Under the pieces are notes generated by a model. It did not search any database and had not been told where the DNA came from. It was given only the letters and a program-made list of their open reading frames with translations. From Nostoc punctiforme NIES-2108 (lineage in GTDB: Bacteria; Cyanobacteriota; Cyanobacteriia; Cyanobacteriales; Nostocaceae): 37,730 nt of DNA. Made by a program: the position numbers and the translations under genes. Below, piece after piece: positions 26,453 through 35,291 of this stretch. The DNA lies in NCBI GenBank assembly GCA_003326195.1, contig LXQE01000189.1:18391-56120 (forward strand), in the 5' to 3' direction. How positions within the stretch are numbered: position 1 is the first letter of the stretch; every line of letters starts with the position of its first letter.

Positions 26453-26605
26453 ATGAAGCTCAAGCCGAAAATCACAATTGCTGACCATTTTGCAGTGATA
26501 GAAGACCCACGAATAGATCGGACTCTCAGGCACAAATTAATCGATATCATAACTATTGCTGTATGTGCTGTAATTTGTGGGGCGGATGGTTTGTTTGCTC
26601 ATTAG
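26453..26605 (+). pseudogene. ISAs1-like transposase N-terminal fragment
   Basis: The first 50 codons (KITIADHFAVIEDPRIDR, HKLIDIITIAVCAVICGADG) match the conserved start of ISAs1-family transposases, which usually have about 370 residues. After GADG the sequence diverges to LFAH and stops, so only the N-terminus remains. The DNA that follows belongs to other debris. Confidence 0.75.
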
Positions 26606-26739
26606 CAACTCCTACCACTACTTTCATCCACTTAGACTTTAAAATACCATCACTCCATCCTCAACCTGCGGAATGTAGGTTCCACATATCCACTTCACGC
26701 TTGCGACCACCTGTTTTAGCTTCTGAAATCATGTCATTG

Positions 26740-27455
26740 ACCATCGCGAAGAAGAACTTAAATATGCTGCCCTAAGAGCCATAACTGCTTCGGCTCCAAA
26801 AAAAGACCAATGCATACCTGCTTGTTTTAATCTTTGTGTAACCACACGCCGATTAGAACTTTCAACAACTCCTGAACCAATCATTAAACCAGCTTTTAAA
26901 TAAGAGCGATAATCAATTCGACTTTGATTATTAGTTAAATAACGCTCTAAATCGGTAATTGCTTTGGTTAAATTTTTCTTCTTTTTTGGGATGGCTTTGT
27001 AGTTGATTTCCTACCTTTTCTACTTGATTAGCTAAGGTTTTTTGTGTCAAATTTAGCTTTGTCCATTTTTGAAACAAAGAGTGAGAATTTGGAAATTCAC
27101 TACTGACTCCCAAGGCACAGGCTAATTCTAATACCATTGGTAGCCATTTATCTTTTGGTAACCCTAACTCTTCATCAACTTTGACTTTAATACCATCTCT
27201 TGTCTCATAAGCTCTACGTACAAGAACCATTTCACCTAATGGAGTGTAATATCTTTTTTCTCGTTTAGTTCTCGGATGTGAGTATTGGGCTTCTTTTTCT
27301 TCTATTTTGGCTTCGAATAAGCTTTGTTGCACAAAATTACCTAATTTTAGCCAAATACTGTAAAATTCGCCCACGAACTCTTCTAAATGGTGACAGTTTG
27401 GTAAGTCCTGGAGTGTGTCACTGATTTGAGACAGTATTGATTTTAGGTTGTTCAT
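26740..27455 (-). pseudogene. ISKra4-like transposase with internal deletion and frameshift
   Basis: The 5' part (27455-26931) encodes about 174 residues, including KREKRYYTPLGEMVLVRRAY and LPKDKWLPMVLELACALG, as in the N-terminal half of ISKra4-family transposases. At about 26945 the frame shifts, and the neighbouring frame carries the family's C-terminal block: AITDLERYLTNN, KAGLMIGSGVVESSNRRVV, QRLKQAGMHWSFFGAEAV. The central catalytic portion (some 200 residues in intact members) is missing. It is therefore a dead, internally deleted element. A short stretch 26606-26739 may belong to yet another lost element. Confidence 0.78.
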
Positions 27456-27578
27456 CGTAAGTTTGGTCTAATGGCATCTCAGCTATGTTAGCGTATGATG
27501 CCCGCTAACTACTCTCCCACACCTTTTTTCGTTCACCCTACCTGTCCTTAGTTAGCTTACAGCGTACTGAAAAACAAC

Positions 27579-27692
27579 TCAAACTATTTCTTCCCAATCC
27601 TCAACTTGTAGTCCATTCACCCGATTAAACTCAGATGTATTGTGAGTGACCAGTATTAAGTTGTTCACAAGTGCGATCGCTGCAATCTCTAG
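27579..27692 (-). pseudogene. VapC-type PIN toxin, C-terminal remnant
   Basis: The minus frame reads LEIAAIALVNNLILVTHN then FNRVNGLQVEDW and a stop, the hallmark last 35 residues of VapC PIN-domain toxins. The codon before the fragment is a stop and no N-terminal half or antitoxin is seen. The adjoining 27689-27880 frame (63 codons, basic) is not recognised. Confidence 0.65.
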
Positions 27693-27894
27693 CTAACTCT
27701 TTTAATCCCTGCTTTTGAAAAAAAACAAGGTGCATATTTACCACTACCATGATGTTGCTGATTGCGAGGTACTAACCGACTTGTTGGAGCAGATTGAGCA
27801 AGATATCGAGCAATTCTCTGGTGGAGGAACATTCGCTTAAATTTTTTTGCAGTAAGCTGTTTGGCTTTCTCTATTTTCACTGCTCCTCAAAGTC

Positions 27895-28229
27895 CTAATC
27901 GCAAATTGCCAAATCTTCAATCATACCACAAAACACTTTCGCAAGAGTTCTATAGATAAGCGATTGATTTTTCAGGGGATTTATCTGGATTTTTCCGGTA
28001 TTAACTAAAACAAAAAAATTAGATAGCTTCAATTCAATTGTCTCAAATTCTTTGGCGCTAAGTAATAAATAATCTTGACCAACTAAAATAATATTTAAAC
28101 AAACTCGCAACCACGGAGTTTGGCTAAAGTGACAAAAGAAAGTTAAACAGGCGACAAACTACTTCTGGTAAATGCAAACACCCATTACAAGCACCACCCA
28201 AAGTTTCTTCATAACAGCTATACAGATAA
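27895..28229 (-). pseudogene. Unrecognised gene broken by a frameshift
   Basis: The distal part (about 71 codons, 28110-27895) reads continuously as VCLNIILVGQDYLLLSAKEF through GMIEDLAICD. Upstream, the other frame reads YEETLGGACNGCLHLPEVVC and then hits a stop near 28128, one base out of phase. The two pieces look like one protein split by a single-base change. It directly follows the helical-protein gene. I do not know the family. Confidence 0.35.
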
Positions 28230-29285
28230 TTACCCAACCTGGGAATGGATACCGAGTAGGGCGAAAAACCTTTGAGGGAGAAATTTCCAGCTAGCTGCAT
28301 TAAGAGCGACTTCCTGCTTCACTATTCGCTTGCAAGGTTCGTCAAAATCGCTGCATAGGGCGACTAGATCTACGACAGTAGCATACCAAAGCAATGGTGT
28401 GTCAGCGCGTCCCTCTGCTAGAAAGTGGGATGCTCGTTCCAAAAACGTAGCAATATCGTTACCTACAAATGCCTCCTTGAGAAGGAACCAGGCGTAAGCT
28501 CGCGGGTGTCCGTGGTGGGAACCATGAGCTTGTAACTGTATGTTATGCTTGAAAACTGCCAACAGCGAGCTTGCCAACTGAGGGTTTTTCCCCGCCAAAA
28601 TTACAGCGACCTCACTGGTTATTTGTGCAAAGGTTGCTGCTACGACTTCTTTTGGTTGACGCACTACATACTCAGATCCCCAGAAACCTGAAAACGGCAA
28701 AACCTCCAATGCTCCTTCAAGGTAAGCCAGCAGTTGAGAAGCAAGCTCAATAGCGCGCTCAAAGCACATATGTCGTGCCTCAGTACGCACAAGATTATGT
28801 AAAAGTTGGATGCGGTGTATATGAAGAATCTCGTATCCGTATTCTTTCTCCAAAACCACATCTATTGCTAAAGCAACAGATGTGCGAGTGTAAACTCGGT
28901 CAAAATCACCATTGTGATAATCAAGGTAGGCTTCAGCCTGCTCTAGGAAAGACTTGTGCAGCAGCCTGCTTTCGGGTGACAGCGAATTGGATTCTAGAGG
29001 TACGCGTGCTTCTGCAAAAAGCCGTTCAGCCGTTACGAGTTCTCCACGGCGAACAGCCATTACAGCGTTTTCGCGAGCATTCGCAGCCTGTTGCATGAGA
29101 ACCTGGTCTTTTTGTGGCAAACGGCTCTTCATCTGCATATATAGAGTGTGGGTGAATAAGTCTCCATACTTCCCCAATGCAAACATTATTGGCTTGGTAC
29201 AACCGAGCCGATAATGTTTCAGGGTAGTCTCAAGGAGTTCATTGTAAACATCAAAACAGTGTTTGGATAATTGCATCTTTAGCAT
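28230..29285 (-). CDS. Helical (TPR-like) hypothetical protein
   Basis: 351 residues, nearly all helical, with recurring amphipathic pairs reminiscent of TPR units (for example ENAVMAVRRGELVTAERLFA, FERAIELASQLLAYLE, FLEQAEAYLDYHNGDFDR), but no strict TPR consensus. A second in-frame ATG lies three codons in. It lies 74 bp after the small membrane protein gene on the same strand and may be the last gene of the lanthipeptide locus. No enzyme motif seen. It could be a binding partner for the peptide or its machinery; this is inference from position only. Confidence 0.65.
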   Translation of the reverse strand: MLKMQLSKHCFDVYNELLETTLKHYRLGCTKPIMFALGKYGDLFTHTLYMQMKSRLPQKDQVLMQQAANARENAVMAVRRGELVTAERLFAEARVPLESNSLSPESRLLHKSFLEQAEAYLDYHNGDFDRVYTRTSVALAIDVVLEKEYGYEILHIHRIQLLHNLVRTEARHMCFERAIELASQLLAYLEGALEVLPFSGFWGSEYVVRQPKEVVAATFAQITSEVAVILAGKNPQLASSLLAVFKHNIQLQAHGSHHGHPRAYAWFLLKEAFVGNDIATFLERASHFLAEGRADTPLLWYATVVDLVALCSDFDEPCKRIVKQEVALNAASWKFLPQRFFALLGIHSQVG

Positions 29286-29359
29286 TGTTTTTTCTAAAGT
29301 CTTGCAGTTAAAGAATTGGCTATAGGTAAGGCATATGCCCTACCTATTAAATCTTTTGC

Positions 29360-29641
29360 TTACTTTTCAAAATCTGACTTATTTAGACCAGGTAGAGCAT
29401 CAGGAGTGTAGATTGGTGCTTGAGCGTTTACACGTCCGACAATCGCAGTTCCTACGCCACATAGAATTAGTATTGCTTGCCCAGCATCGTCAACGGTGAT
29501 TTTTTGAGCCTTGATATCCTTCACAGCAAGTGGAACTAATGATGCTACTCCTGCTAGGAATGCCCCCCAGAATGTTTTACTTGCAAAAATACTTTTGGCA
29601 GCAGGTTTGTCAGAGTAAATTGGTTGATTAGTGCTGTTCAT
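29360..29641 (-). CDS. Small holin-like membrane protein
   Basis: 93 residues with two hydrophobic segments (about 22-40, TFWGAFLAGVASLVPLAV, and 53-68, GQAILILCGVGTAIVG) joined by a short polar loop (KDIKAQKITVDDA). The tail is hydrophilic (APIYTPDALPGLNKS). This plan, including FWGA, a DDA-Q-type loop and a YTP-LPG tail, resembles small phage-holin-like proteins found in cyanobacteria. It follows the C1 peptidase gene by 129 bp on the same strand. It may influence membrane passage of peptide or enzyme; that is speculation. Confidence 0.65.
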   Translation of the reverse strand: MNSTNQPIYSDKPAAKSIFASKTFWGAFLAGVASLVPLAVKDIKAQKITVDDAGQAILILCGVGTAIVGRVNAQAPIYTPDALPGLNKSDFEK

Positions 29642-29770
29642 AATGACCTATAAACTTCCATAAATATATGTTTTGCCAAGAAACGTGAGATGAATTGCAA
29701 GGTGTTCATCATCGGCTCACTCAGGTGTTACAAGATAAGTTAATGAGCTAATGATTTTCCTTTTACATAA

Positions 29771-30628
29771 TTATTCTTTGGCATCAAATTCTCCTGTTTT
29801 CAGCCAATCCTGCTTCAGAAGTGTCCACCAATCGTTAGATAGGGGTCTTAATACATACTCATAGGGAAGCCAGCCATAGCCACTGTCACCCCAAGCTGTA
29901 CCCCAAGAATTTTGAATCAGAAATGCCCCTGTAGTTTCTATACCTGTTGGGTCAGTGTTCTGAATTTTTATGCTGTCGTCATACCCGACTGTTGCCATAG
30001 TGTGACCAACCCAATTAGTATCAGAATCGCTGGGAACCGGTATCTTACCAGTTGTCATAGCCTGTTTTAGGCAGCCTGTATGGAGTATAGCTCCAAACAT
30101 AAGAGGGCGATTAGCTGCTAAATTTGCTTTTATCTGCTGTAAAACTACATCTCTGGTTATGTCTTTGGCATCAATCCGATAATATTCCAGTGCTTTATAT
30201 TCACTAGCAAGGGCATAGCAGAAAGCAGGGGGTTCGTCATATAACTTCGTTTCGTCATAGGGCCAGTATTCCTCTGGGGGAACACCGAAGAGCGCTAAAG
30301 CTTTCATTGTGGTTCTGGCATTCGCCCCTTTATCTTCTTGATAATGAAGCAAGTTCCTTGTAACTTTATATAGAAAAAGCCTAGATGCATCCAAGTATTT
30401 CCCAAATGCCCGTTTCTGAAAGTACTCCACCAATGTGATGGCTGCATGGGCTGTACATGAATTGATTTTGCCCTGGTTTTCAATTGGAGAACACCACTCC
30501 CTCAAATCTACAGATGTAGGTAGACCGGCAGATGTATCTATGAGATTTACTTTATCCCGTTCATCAACTGGGTCAGCTACCCAACCCGTTCCTTTTTGTT
30601 GTATTTGTTGTTCATGAGTTACAATCAT
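29771..30628 (-). CDS. Papain-family (C1) cysteine peptidase
   Basis: 285 residues with a complete C1 active site: oxyanion Gln52 and nucleophile Cys58 in ENQGKINSCTAHA, His209 in VGHTMATVGYDD, and Asn240 in IQNSWGTAWGDSGYGWLPY. There is no signal peptide and no long propeptide; the protein starts with a short GTGWVADPVDERDKV region, so it should be cytoplasmic and active as made. C1 peptidases occur in proteusin clusters (PoyH of the polytheonamide pathway removes the leader), so removal of the NHLP leader is the best-supported job here. AGAGGT lies upstream of the ATG. A terminator-like hairpin separates it from lanM, suggesting independent or attenuated expression. Confidence 0.9.
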   Translation of the reverse strand: MIVTHEQQIQQKGTGWVADPVDERDKVNLIDTSAGLPTSVDLREWCSPIENQGKINSCTAHAAITLVEYFQKRAFGKYLDASRLFLYKVTRNLLHYQEDKGANARTTMKALALFGVPPEEYWPYDETKLYDEPPAFCYALASEYKALEYYRIDAKDITRDVVLQQIKANLAANRPLMFGAILHTGCLKQAMTTGKIPVPSDSDTNWVGHTMATVGYDDSIKIQNTDPTGIETTGAFLIQNSWGTAWGDSGYGWLPYEYVLRPLSNDWWTLLKQDWLKTGEFDAKE

Positions 30629-30760
30629 TGATTTTTACCTCTATCAATTTTGGTTTGGATTTGAAATTTTGGAGCCACTGCGTTGCGGAGGTTCCTGAGG
30701 TAGCGCGTTGCAAGGGGAACCCCCGTTGTAGCGACTGCCGTTCCGTTGGAATAACCCTCG

Positions 30761-30859
30761 AAAAAAAAATGCCCCGCCGTATCAGTTATATTTTGGTTCT
30801 GCGACTATATTGCTGGCGCGTTGCCCCAATGGGGCAATGCGTGGGCGGGGCATTTTTTT
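30761..30859 (-). terminator. Terminator-like nested inverted repeat between lanM and the peptidase
   Basis: The outer arms AAAAAAATGCCCCGCC (30763-30778) and GGCGGGGCATTTTTTT (30844-30859) are a perfect 16-bp inverted repeat with A/T tracts on both sides, so it can act in both directions. The 65-nt loop holds a second hairpin: TTGCCCC-AAT-GGGGCAA (30821-30837), which can extend with wobble pairs. It lies 84-182 bp downstream of the lanM stop. The rest of 30629-30942 has GC-rich repeat-like DNA (30675-30755) and no gene. Confidence 0.7.
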
Positions 30860-30942
30860 GCCTAGGAACGTCCTTGAAGCATGTGGCGTGATTTGGGATT
30901 GGTTTGTAGTGGCGAAGACAGCGCAACTCCAAACTCCAGTTT

Positions 30943-33900
30943 TTACTTCCACAGCAGTACTGAGGGAAGCGAGTCTGGATATGCCAATCTCAATAGCTCA
31001 TACCCAATTCCGGCTGCTCCTTGAAAGAAACCAGGGTTGTAAGTACCTCTGAAAAGGTTGGGGAATATCTGAAAAGAACCAGTATTTTCTGCCCTCTTCA
31101 CAACCCATGCCGCCTGCTTTTGGGCGGTTTCTGAAAATTCCGATCGCCCCAATTGCTGGGCTGCTATTAAAAGCACCTCAATGCGACCAAAGTTACCGCA
31201 GCAGAGATGATCGATTTCATGCATTCCGAACTTTTGTGTGGTTTGCAAGGCGATTTCGATTTCTTGCCGAATCTCATCGGTATCTAAAATTGCCAAGCTA
31301 CCTAGACGAGCAAAACCAATACCGGGAGCGCCATGACACCAACTGGTCAGAAATTCTGGCTTTTCGCTTCGGAAATCTGGCCAGTTTTGAGCGATCGGGG
31401 AAAAGACGCTCCGTTCATAAGCGATCGCTTCGGTAGCAGCTTCTTTAAAAACTTTATCTTGTGTAGTTTCATATAACCGCAGCAAGGAGTAGGCAACGCC
31501 AGATGCACCGTGAGAAAAGCCCGTCAAAAGTTTCCCGTTTAGGGTAGCCCAAGCTCTTAAACCCGCATTGCTGGCTGTGCGGTGATTCAATAGATGATGA
31601 CCGCAGGTTATAGCCTGCTCTAGAACTGCTGGATTTGCGGTAGCTTGATGCAAAGTTAATAACCCTAAAATGGCACCAGCAGATCCAGACATGATGTCAA
31701 ATTTTCTATCAAGAGCAATGAGTGCTGGCGTTATTAGAGAGGCTATTTGTTGGGCATCCTTCAGGAGAATGGGTTCTGCCAGAAATTGACTGCTCCGCAC
31801 CAGTGCATAGAGAATTGAGCCAAAGCCCTTACCGCCACCAATACCGATTTGTTTGGTAATTTTTTGCACAGAGTCAGGGTCTAAGTCCTGCAAAAGCTTG
31901 TGTAAGGGTTGTAAAGCCCCTAGAGCCAAGTCACGAAATACTGCACCGCCCGTAAATTTTTCCAGCGCTGCCAAGAACAGAACCACCCCATAACTCCCAT
32001 CATAGAGGTCATAGCTCATAGGTTTGAGTTGAAACCGTTGAGCTTCTCTGATATAATCCAGTCCCATCCAGGTGACACTTCCGTCTGTCGCACCCAGCGA
32101 TCGCTTTCGTAGCTGTTGGGCAATCTCAACCGCCTGCTGTACCAAAGCGTCTTGAGTTAGAGGTGTAACCGCATCAAGGTTTAATTCAGGTGCAACGGAT
32201 AGTGATGAACGGTCGGACTCGTTGGCGGTAAGTGCGTATAGTGAACTGCGAATTAAACTAATCTGTTGTTCTAAATCGTTTTCATGTAGTTGGTGCAGAC
32301 GGACAATAACGAGGTTATAACTGGGTTCAGTAAAATATTGCTTGATTGTTTCATTCGGGGTAATTTTCAAATCATCGCTATTGGAACGAGTGGCGAATAG
32401 GGGGATATCCAACTGTATCAATGCCTTTTTTTCCGCTGCTATGATTGGCCAACAATGCGGTTTGGTTTCGGATTTCAGCAGTGATTTGCTGAGTACGTCG
32501 AGTGCAATACTGCGATCAACACCATTCCGCAGAAATTTCGTCTGGAGCGCTTCCTTGAGAACAGAACCATAGACTTGAGTGGGACGAAAAATAAAGCGGA
32601 CTCGTTGATCGGCGAACTTTGTTAAGGGTCCATTGGTCGCCAAAAGTGCCTCTCTATGTGCCATCAAAAACTGGTACATTCGCCGAAAACCATCAACCAG
32701 CTCTTCAACATAATCACTCGGCGATAGATTGACACCATCTAAAGAAGCTACGTTGGCTTTCGGACGAGTTTTGAAAGACTCATAACCCAAAACCATGCCG
32801 TCTGTGTTGATGTGCTGCCATTTCAACAAGCAGAAATGCGTCATTTGTCCCTCAACTCCGCCCAAACCGCTAATGTCATACACTAACCCGTCTGGTTCAA
32901 CTTGCCATTTCGGCAGAAAATTGGTACGCAGCACAGAATACGTAAACTGCTCGTTTGCCACAGATAAAGCATCCTCATCTACCCCGTATGGAGATTCAAT
33001 TTCCCGCACCCGATGAGCCATAAGCGTTTCCATGTCAATCAAGACCGGGTGTTCTCCACAGGCAATAATGTTTTCCGAATGACAGTCTGTTCCCTCCAAA
33101 GCGTATAGCACAGACAACAGCATCCCTGCTCGCTGGTAATAGCGCACTGCTGTCTGTTTGTCTTTACAGGGCAAATGCCTTACATATTCAACCCAGCCAT
33201 GAGTAGAGCGGTTGAGTACTTGGACTAGCTTGAAGGGCAAGGGTACTCCCCGTTCATTCAACCAAGCCAGTAATTGAAAATAAGCTTCCTCTGAGGCACA
33301 GTCCTTAGGTTTGTAAATTAGTTTCAAGCCAGAAGCAAAGGTGACTGCAATAACTGAGCGTCCATCTTCATGGAGATCGGAAAGACCTGACTCAATTGTA
33401 ACTACCTCTCCAAGTTCTACCTCGCCCTGGAATGTGGTTTGAATATCCAACCAGTCTGATGCTAATCGCTGGAGAAATTCGCTGGTGTTATTGACCCAAA
33501 AATCTGTTACTGTCGCTACCAGCCGAGCCAGCATACTATATTCTTGGAAAAATTCTAGCAGTCCTCCGTCTAACATTCTCCTAATGAACTTGCTGTATTG
33601 CTCTCTAGAATGGGAGCCTTGAAGTTGTCCGAGCCAACGAATTAATGAGGGTTGCTCATAAGTCCGAAAAACTAGGAACTGTTCTCCCATTGCTTGTGAG
33701 CAAAGAGAAGTCAAGGACTGAATTAAAGAACGCTCTAAGGTCGCATGAGACTCTGTTGAAAGCAGGCAATAGCTAGAACCAGCTTGTGTACTTAGCTTGT
33801 GTCGGGCAATATGAACGAACGACAAAAATAGTTCTTCAAAAGGCAGTAGTTCTTGGGGATTTAAAAAACTGTTTTCTTCTTGTGAGAGACCTTTTTCTAA

Positions 33901-34221
33901 GGATTCCAAGGAAACTAAGGCAGTGGCTTCCAGAACTGCCTTTAAGGTTTCTGCCCAAGCTGGTAAATTTTGCTGATCAGCCAGATATACAGAACCGAGT
34001 ACCTGGCGTATCGTGTTTAAATCCAGTCCATCCCAAGCAAGACGTTTTTCAAATTGTTCTTGGTTTCCCTGCGCCACAACCTGACACCAACTCTCAATCC
34101 GAGAATTGATAACATTGTCGTTGCCTGATATCTGATTGAGTAAGAACTCAGTTCCCAATCGCTCGTTAATCGTACTCGCTTGTTCTACAATTTTAATCAA
34201 GTCTTCCTGAGAAATTTGCAT
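30943..34221 (-). CDS. lanM: Class II lanthipeptide synthetase LanM
   Basis: 1,092 residues, full length. The N-terminal dehydratase (to about 680) has kinase-like residues LIYKPKDCASEEAY, DCHSENIIACGEHPVLIDME and FRPTQVYGSVLKEAL for Ser/Thr phosphorylation and elimination. The C-terminal LanC-like cyclase has GFSHGASGVAYSL, Cys962 in SWCHGAPGIGFA, Cys1007-Cys1008 in HLCCGNFGR, and FFQGAAGIGYELL. Typical LanM zinc sites are Cys-Cys-His; the CCG motif here gives three Cys ligands, as in ProcM-type enzymes known for substrate tolerance. The ATG has only a weak GAGATGAT upstream. The gene lies 258 bp downstream of the two precursor genes. Confidence 0.95.
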   Translation of the reverse strand: MQISQEDLIKIVEQASTINERLGTEFLLNQISGNDNVINSRIESWCQVVAQGNQEQFEKRLAWDGLDLNTIRQVLGSVYLADQQNLPAWAETLKAVLEATALVSLESLEKGLSQEENSFLNPQELLPFEELFLSFVHIARHKLSTQAGSSYCLLSTESHATLERSLIQSLTSLCSQAMGEQFLVFRTYEQPSLIRWLGQLQGSHSREQYSKFIRRMLDGGLLEFFQEYSMLARLVATVTDFWVNNTSEFLQRLASDWLDIQTTFQGEVELGEVVTIESGLSDLHEDGRSVIAVTFASGLKLIYKPKDCASEEAYFQLLAWLNERGVPLPFKLVQVLNRSTHGWVEYVRHLPCKDKQTAVRYYQRAGMLLSVLYALEGTDCHSENIIACGEHPVLIDMETLMAHRVREIESPYGVDEDALSVANEQFTYSVLRTNFLPKWQVEPDGLVYDISGLGGVEGQMTHFCLLKWQHINTDGMVLGYESFKTRPKANVASLDGVNLSPSDYVEELVDGFRRMYQFLMAHREALLATNGPLTKFADQRVRFIFRPTQVYGSVLKEALQTKFLRNGVDRSIALDVLSKSLLKSETKPHCWPIIAAEKKALIQLDIPLFATRSNSDDLKITPNETIKQYFTEPSYNLVIVRLHQLHENDLEQQISLIRSSLYALTANESDRSSLSVAPELNLDAVTPLTQDALVQQAVEIAQQLRKRSLGATDGSVTWMGLDYIREAQRFQLKPMSYDLYDGSYGVVLFLAALEKFTGGAVFRDLALGALQPLHKLLQDLDPDSVQKITKQIGIGGGKGFGSILYALVRSSQFLAEPILLKDAQQIASLITPALIALDRKFDIMSGSAGAILGLLTLHQATANPAVLEQAITCGHHLLNHRTASNAGLRAWATLNGKLLTGFSHGASGVAYSLLRLYETTQDKVFKEAATEAIAYERSVFSPIAQNWPDFRSEKPEFLTSWCHGAPGIGFARLGSLAILDTDEIRQEIEIALQTTQKFGMHEIDHLCCGNFGRIEVLLIAAQQLGRSEFSETAQKQAAWVVKRAENTGSFQIFPNLFRGTYNPGFFQGAAGIGYELLRLAYPDSLPSVLLWK

Positions 34222-34407
34222 ATCATCTCAATTCATTAGTATGTTAATTATTTACTGCCAGAGATGTTTTATTTCCCTGCTTTAGTAAAGATAATTTTGG
34301 AGTATTTCTCAAAAAATAGGTACAATAATTCCCATCTCCATACCTGTTCAAGAAGCAAACAAAGAAATTAACCTTTAACTATCAGATAGTTTTCATTAAT
34401 GCCGTCC

Positions 34408-34432
34408 TTAGTCATTAGTAACTAATAACTAA
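34408..34432. repeat. AT-rich near-perfect palindrome before lanM
   Basis: TTAGTCATTAGT and ACTAATAACTAA pair with one mismatch around a single A; a C-G pair extends it. It lies in the 258-bp gap between precursor A and lanM. Similar TTAGTCATTAG repeats are common in cyanobacteria, so it may be a generic repeat rather than a dedicated site. Confidence 0.45.
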
Positions 34433-34479
34433 GAACAACCATTATGACAAGATGTGCAATTTAAATGCGTGTCAGCTGA

Positions 34480-34812
34480 TTAACAACCCACACCACTTGT
34501 AGCTATGCAAATTGACCCAAACATGCAGGAAATGCCAACGGTTGCTCCACTTGCTACAGCTTCTAGTTGCTGGTCAGACAATCCTTGAGTATCGCCAGTA
34601 ACAGCAGGTAGAACGAGGTAAGCTGTGTTTTGGGTTTCCTGAAGCACCTGCACTTTGAAGTCACTAGGTACTTTTTGCCCAAGCGCTTTTTCAATTTCAG
34701 CCTTCGCCACATCAGGATTATTGAGCAGTTGTTGTTTGAATGAGTCGTCTTTCAACGCACGAGCAATAATTTGAGTTTCGACATCTTGACGTTTTTGGAT
34801 TTGGTTAGCCAT
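34480..34812 (-). CDS. NHLP-leader lanthipeptide (proteusin) precursor A
   Basis: 110 residues from ATG 34812, chosen because CAAAGGAG lies six bases upstream; the frame is open for 24 more codons, but that start has no such site. The leader (1-89) is of nitrile-hydratase type: RALKDDSFKQQLLNNPDVAK, then LGQKVPSDFKVQVLQE, YLVLPAV and LSDQQLEAVASG. The likely core follows SGA: about 20 residues, TVGISCMFGSICIAT, then S, then GVGC. It has three Cys (96, 102, 110) and five Ser/Thr, enough for up to three thioether rings. It differs from copy B only at 74 (Asp versus Gly) and 106 (Ser versus Asp). LanM lies downstream on the same strand. Confidence 0.93.
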   Translation of the reverse strand: MANQIQKRQDVETQIIARALKDDSFKQQLLNNPDVAKAEIEKALGQKVPSDFKVQVLQETQNTAYLVLPAVTGDTQGLSDQQLEAVASGATVGISCMFGSICIATSGVGC

Positions 34813-34958
34813 AATTTTCTCCTTTGAGAAATAGAGTTTTATTTTTTGTACCCGATTTAAGACAGCAAGCTGAGAGATTATCATTTGACCATCACATGAC
34901 TTTCATCTGTAGAAATCAAACAGGCTGGCTTGCTGTTAGAGAGAATGAGATTTTCTTA

Positions 34959-35291
34959 TTAACAACCCACACCATCTGTAGCTATGCAAATTGACCCAAA
35001 CATGCAGGAAATGCCAACGGTTGCTCCACTTGCTACAGCTTCTAGTTGCTGGTCAGACAATCCTTGAGTACCGCCAGTAACAGCAGGTAGAACGAGGTAA
35101 GCTGTGTTTTGGGTTTCCTGAAGCACCTGCACTTTGAAGTCACTAGGCACTTTTTGCCCAAGCGCTTTTTCAATTTCAGCTTTCGCTACATCAGGATTAT
35201 TGAGCAGTTGTTGCTTGAATGAATCGTCTTTCAACGCACGAGCAATAATTTGAGTTTCGACATCTTGACGTTTTTGGATTTGGTTAGCCAT
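34959..35291 (-). CDS. NHLP-leader lanthipeptide (proteusin) precursor B
   Basis: 110 residues, the upstream member of the pair, with the same ribosome site (CAAAGGAG) and flank as copy A. By eye the two coding regions differ at 8 of 333 bases: five silent, one giving Gly74 for Asp74, and two adjacent bases turning core codon 106 from AGT (Ser) to GAT (Asp). The core therefore keeps all three Cys but loses one dehydratable residue next to Thr105. The near identity shows a recent tandem duplication. The gene follows a good promoter (35377-35405) and should be first in the transcript. Confidence 0.93.
   Translation of the reverse strand: MANQIQKRQDVETQIIARALKDDSFKQQLLNNPDVAKAEIEKALGQKVPSDFKVQVLQETQNTAYLVLPAVTGGTQGLSDQQLEAVASGATVGISCMFGSICIATDGVGC

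Noticed and set aside
26606..26739. Possible further transposase piece (minus strand, MISEAKTGGRKREVDMW)
   Set aside because: Only about 25 codons; the resemblance to an IS5-like start is too slight to name.
27689..27880. 63-codon basic reading frame
   Set aside because: No ribosome site, no recognised family, set among gene debris and touching the VapC remnant; too weak to list as a gene.
30675..30755. GC-rich block with GCGTTGC-type words next to the hairpin
   Set aside because: Looks like a common Nostocales intergenic repeat; no gene or defined structure could be supported.
34813..34884. Upstream extension of precursor A (24 extra codons)
   Set aside because: The strong CAAAGGAG site is placed for the inner ATG, and copy B shares the sequence only from there on.
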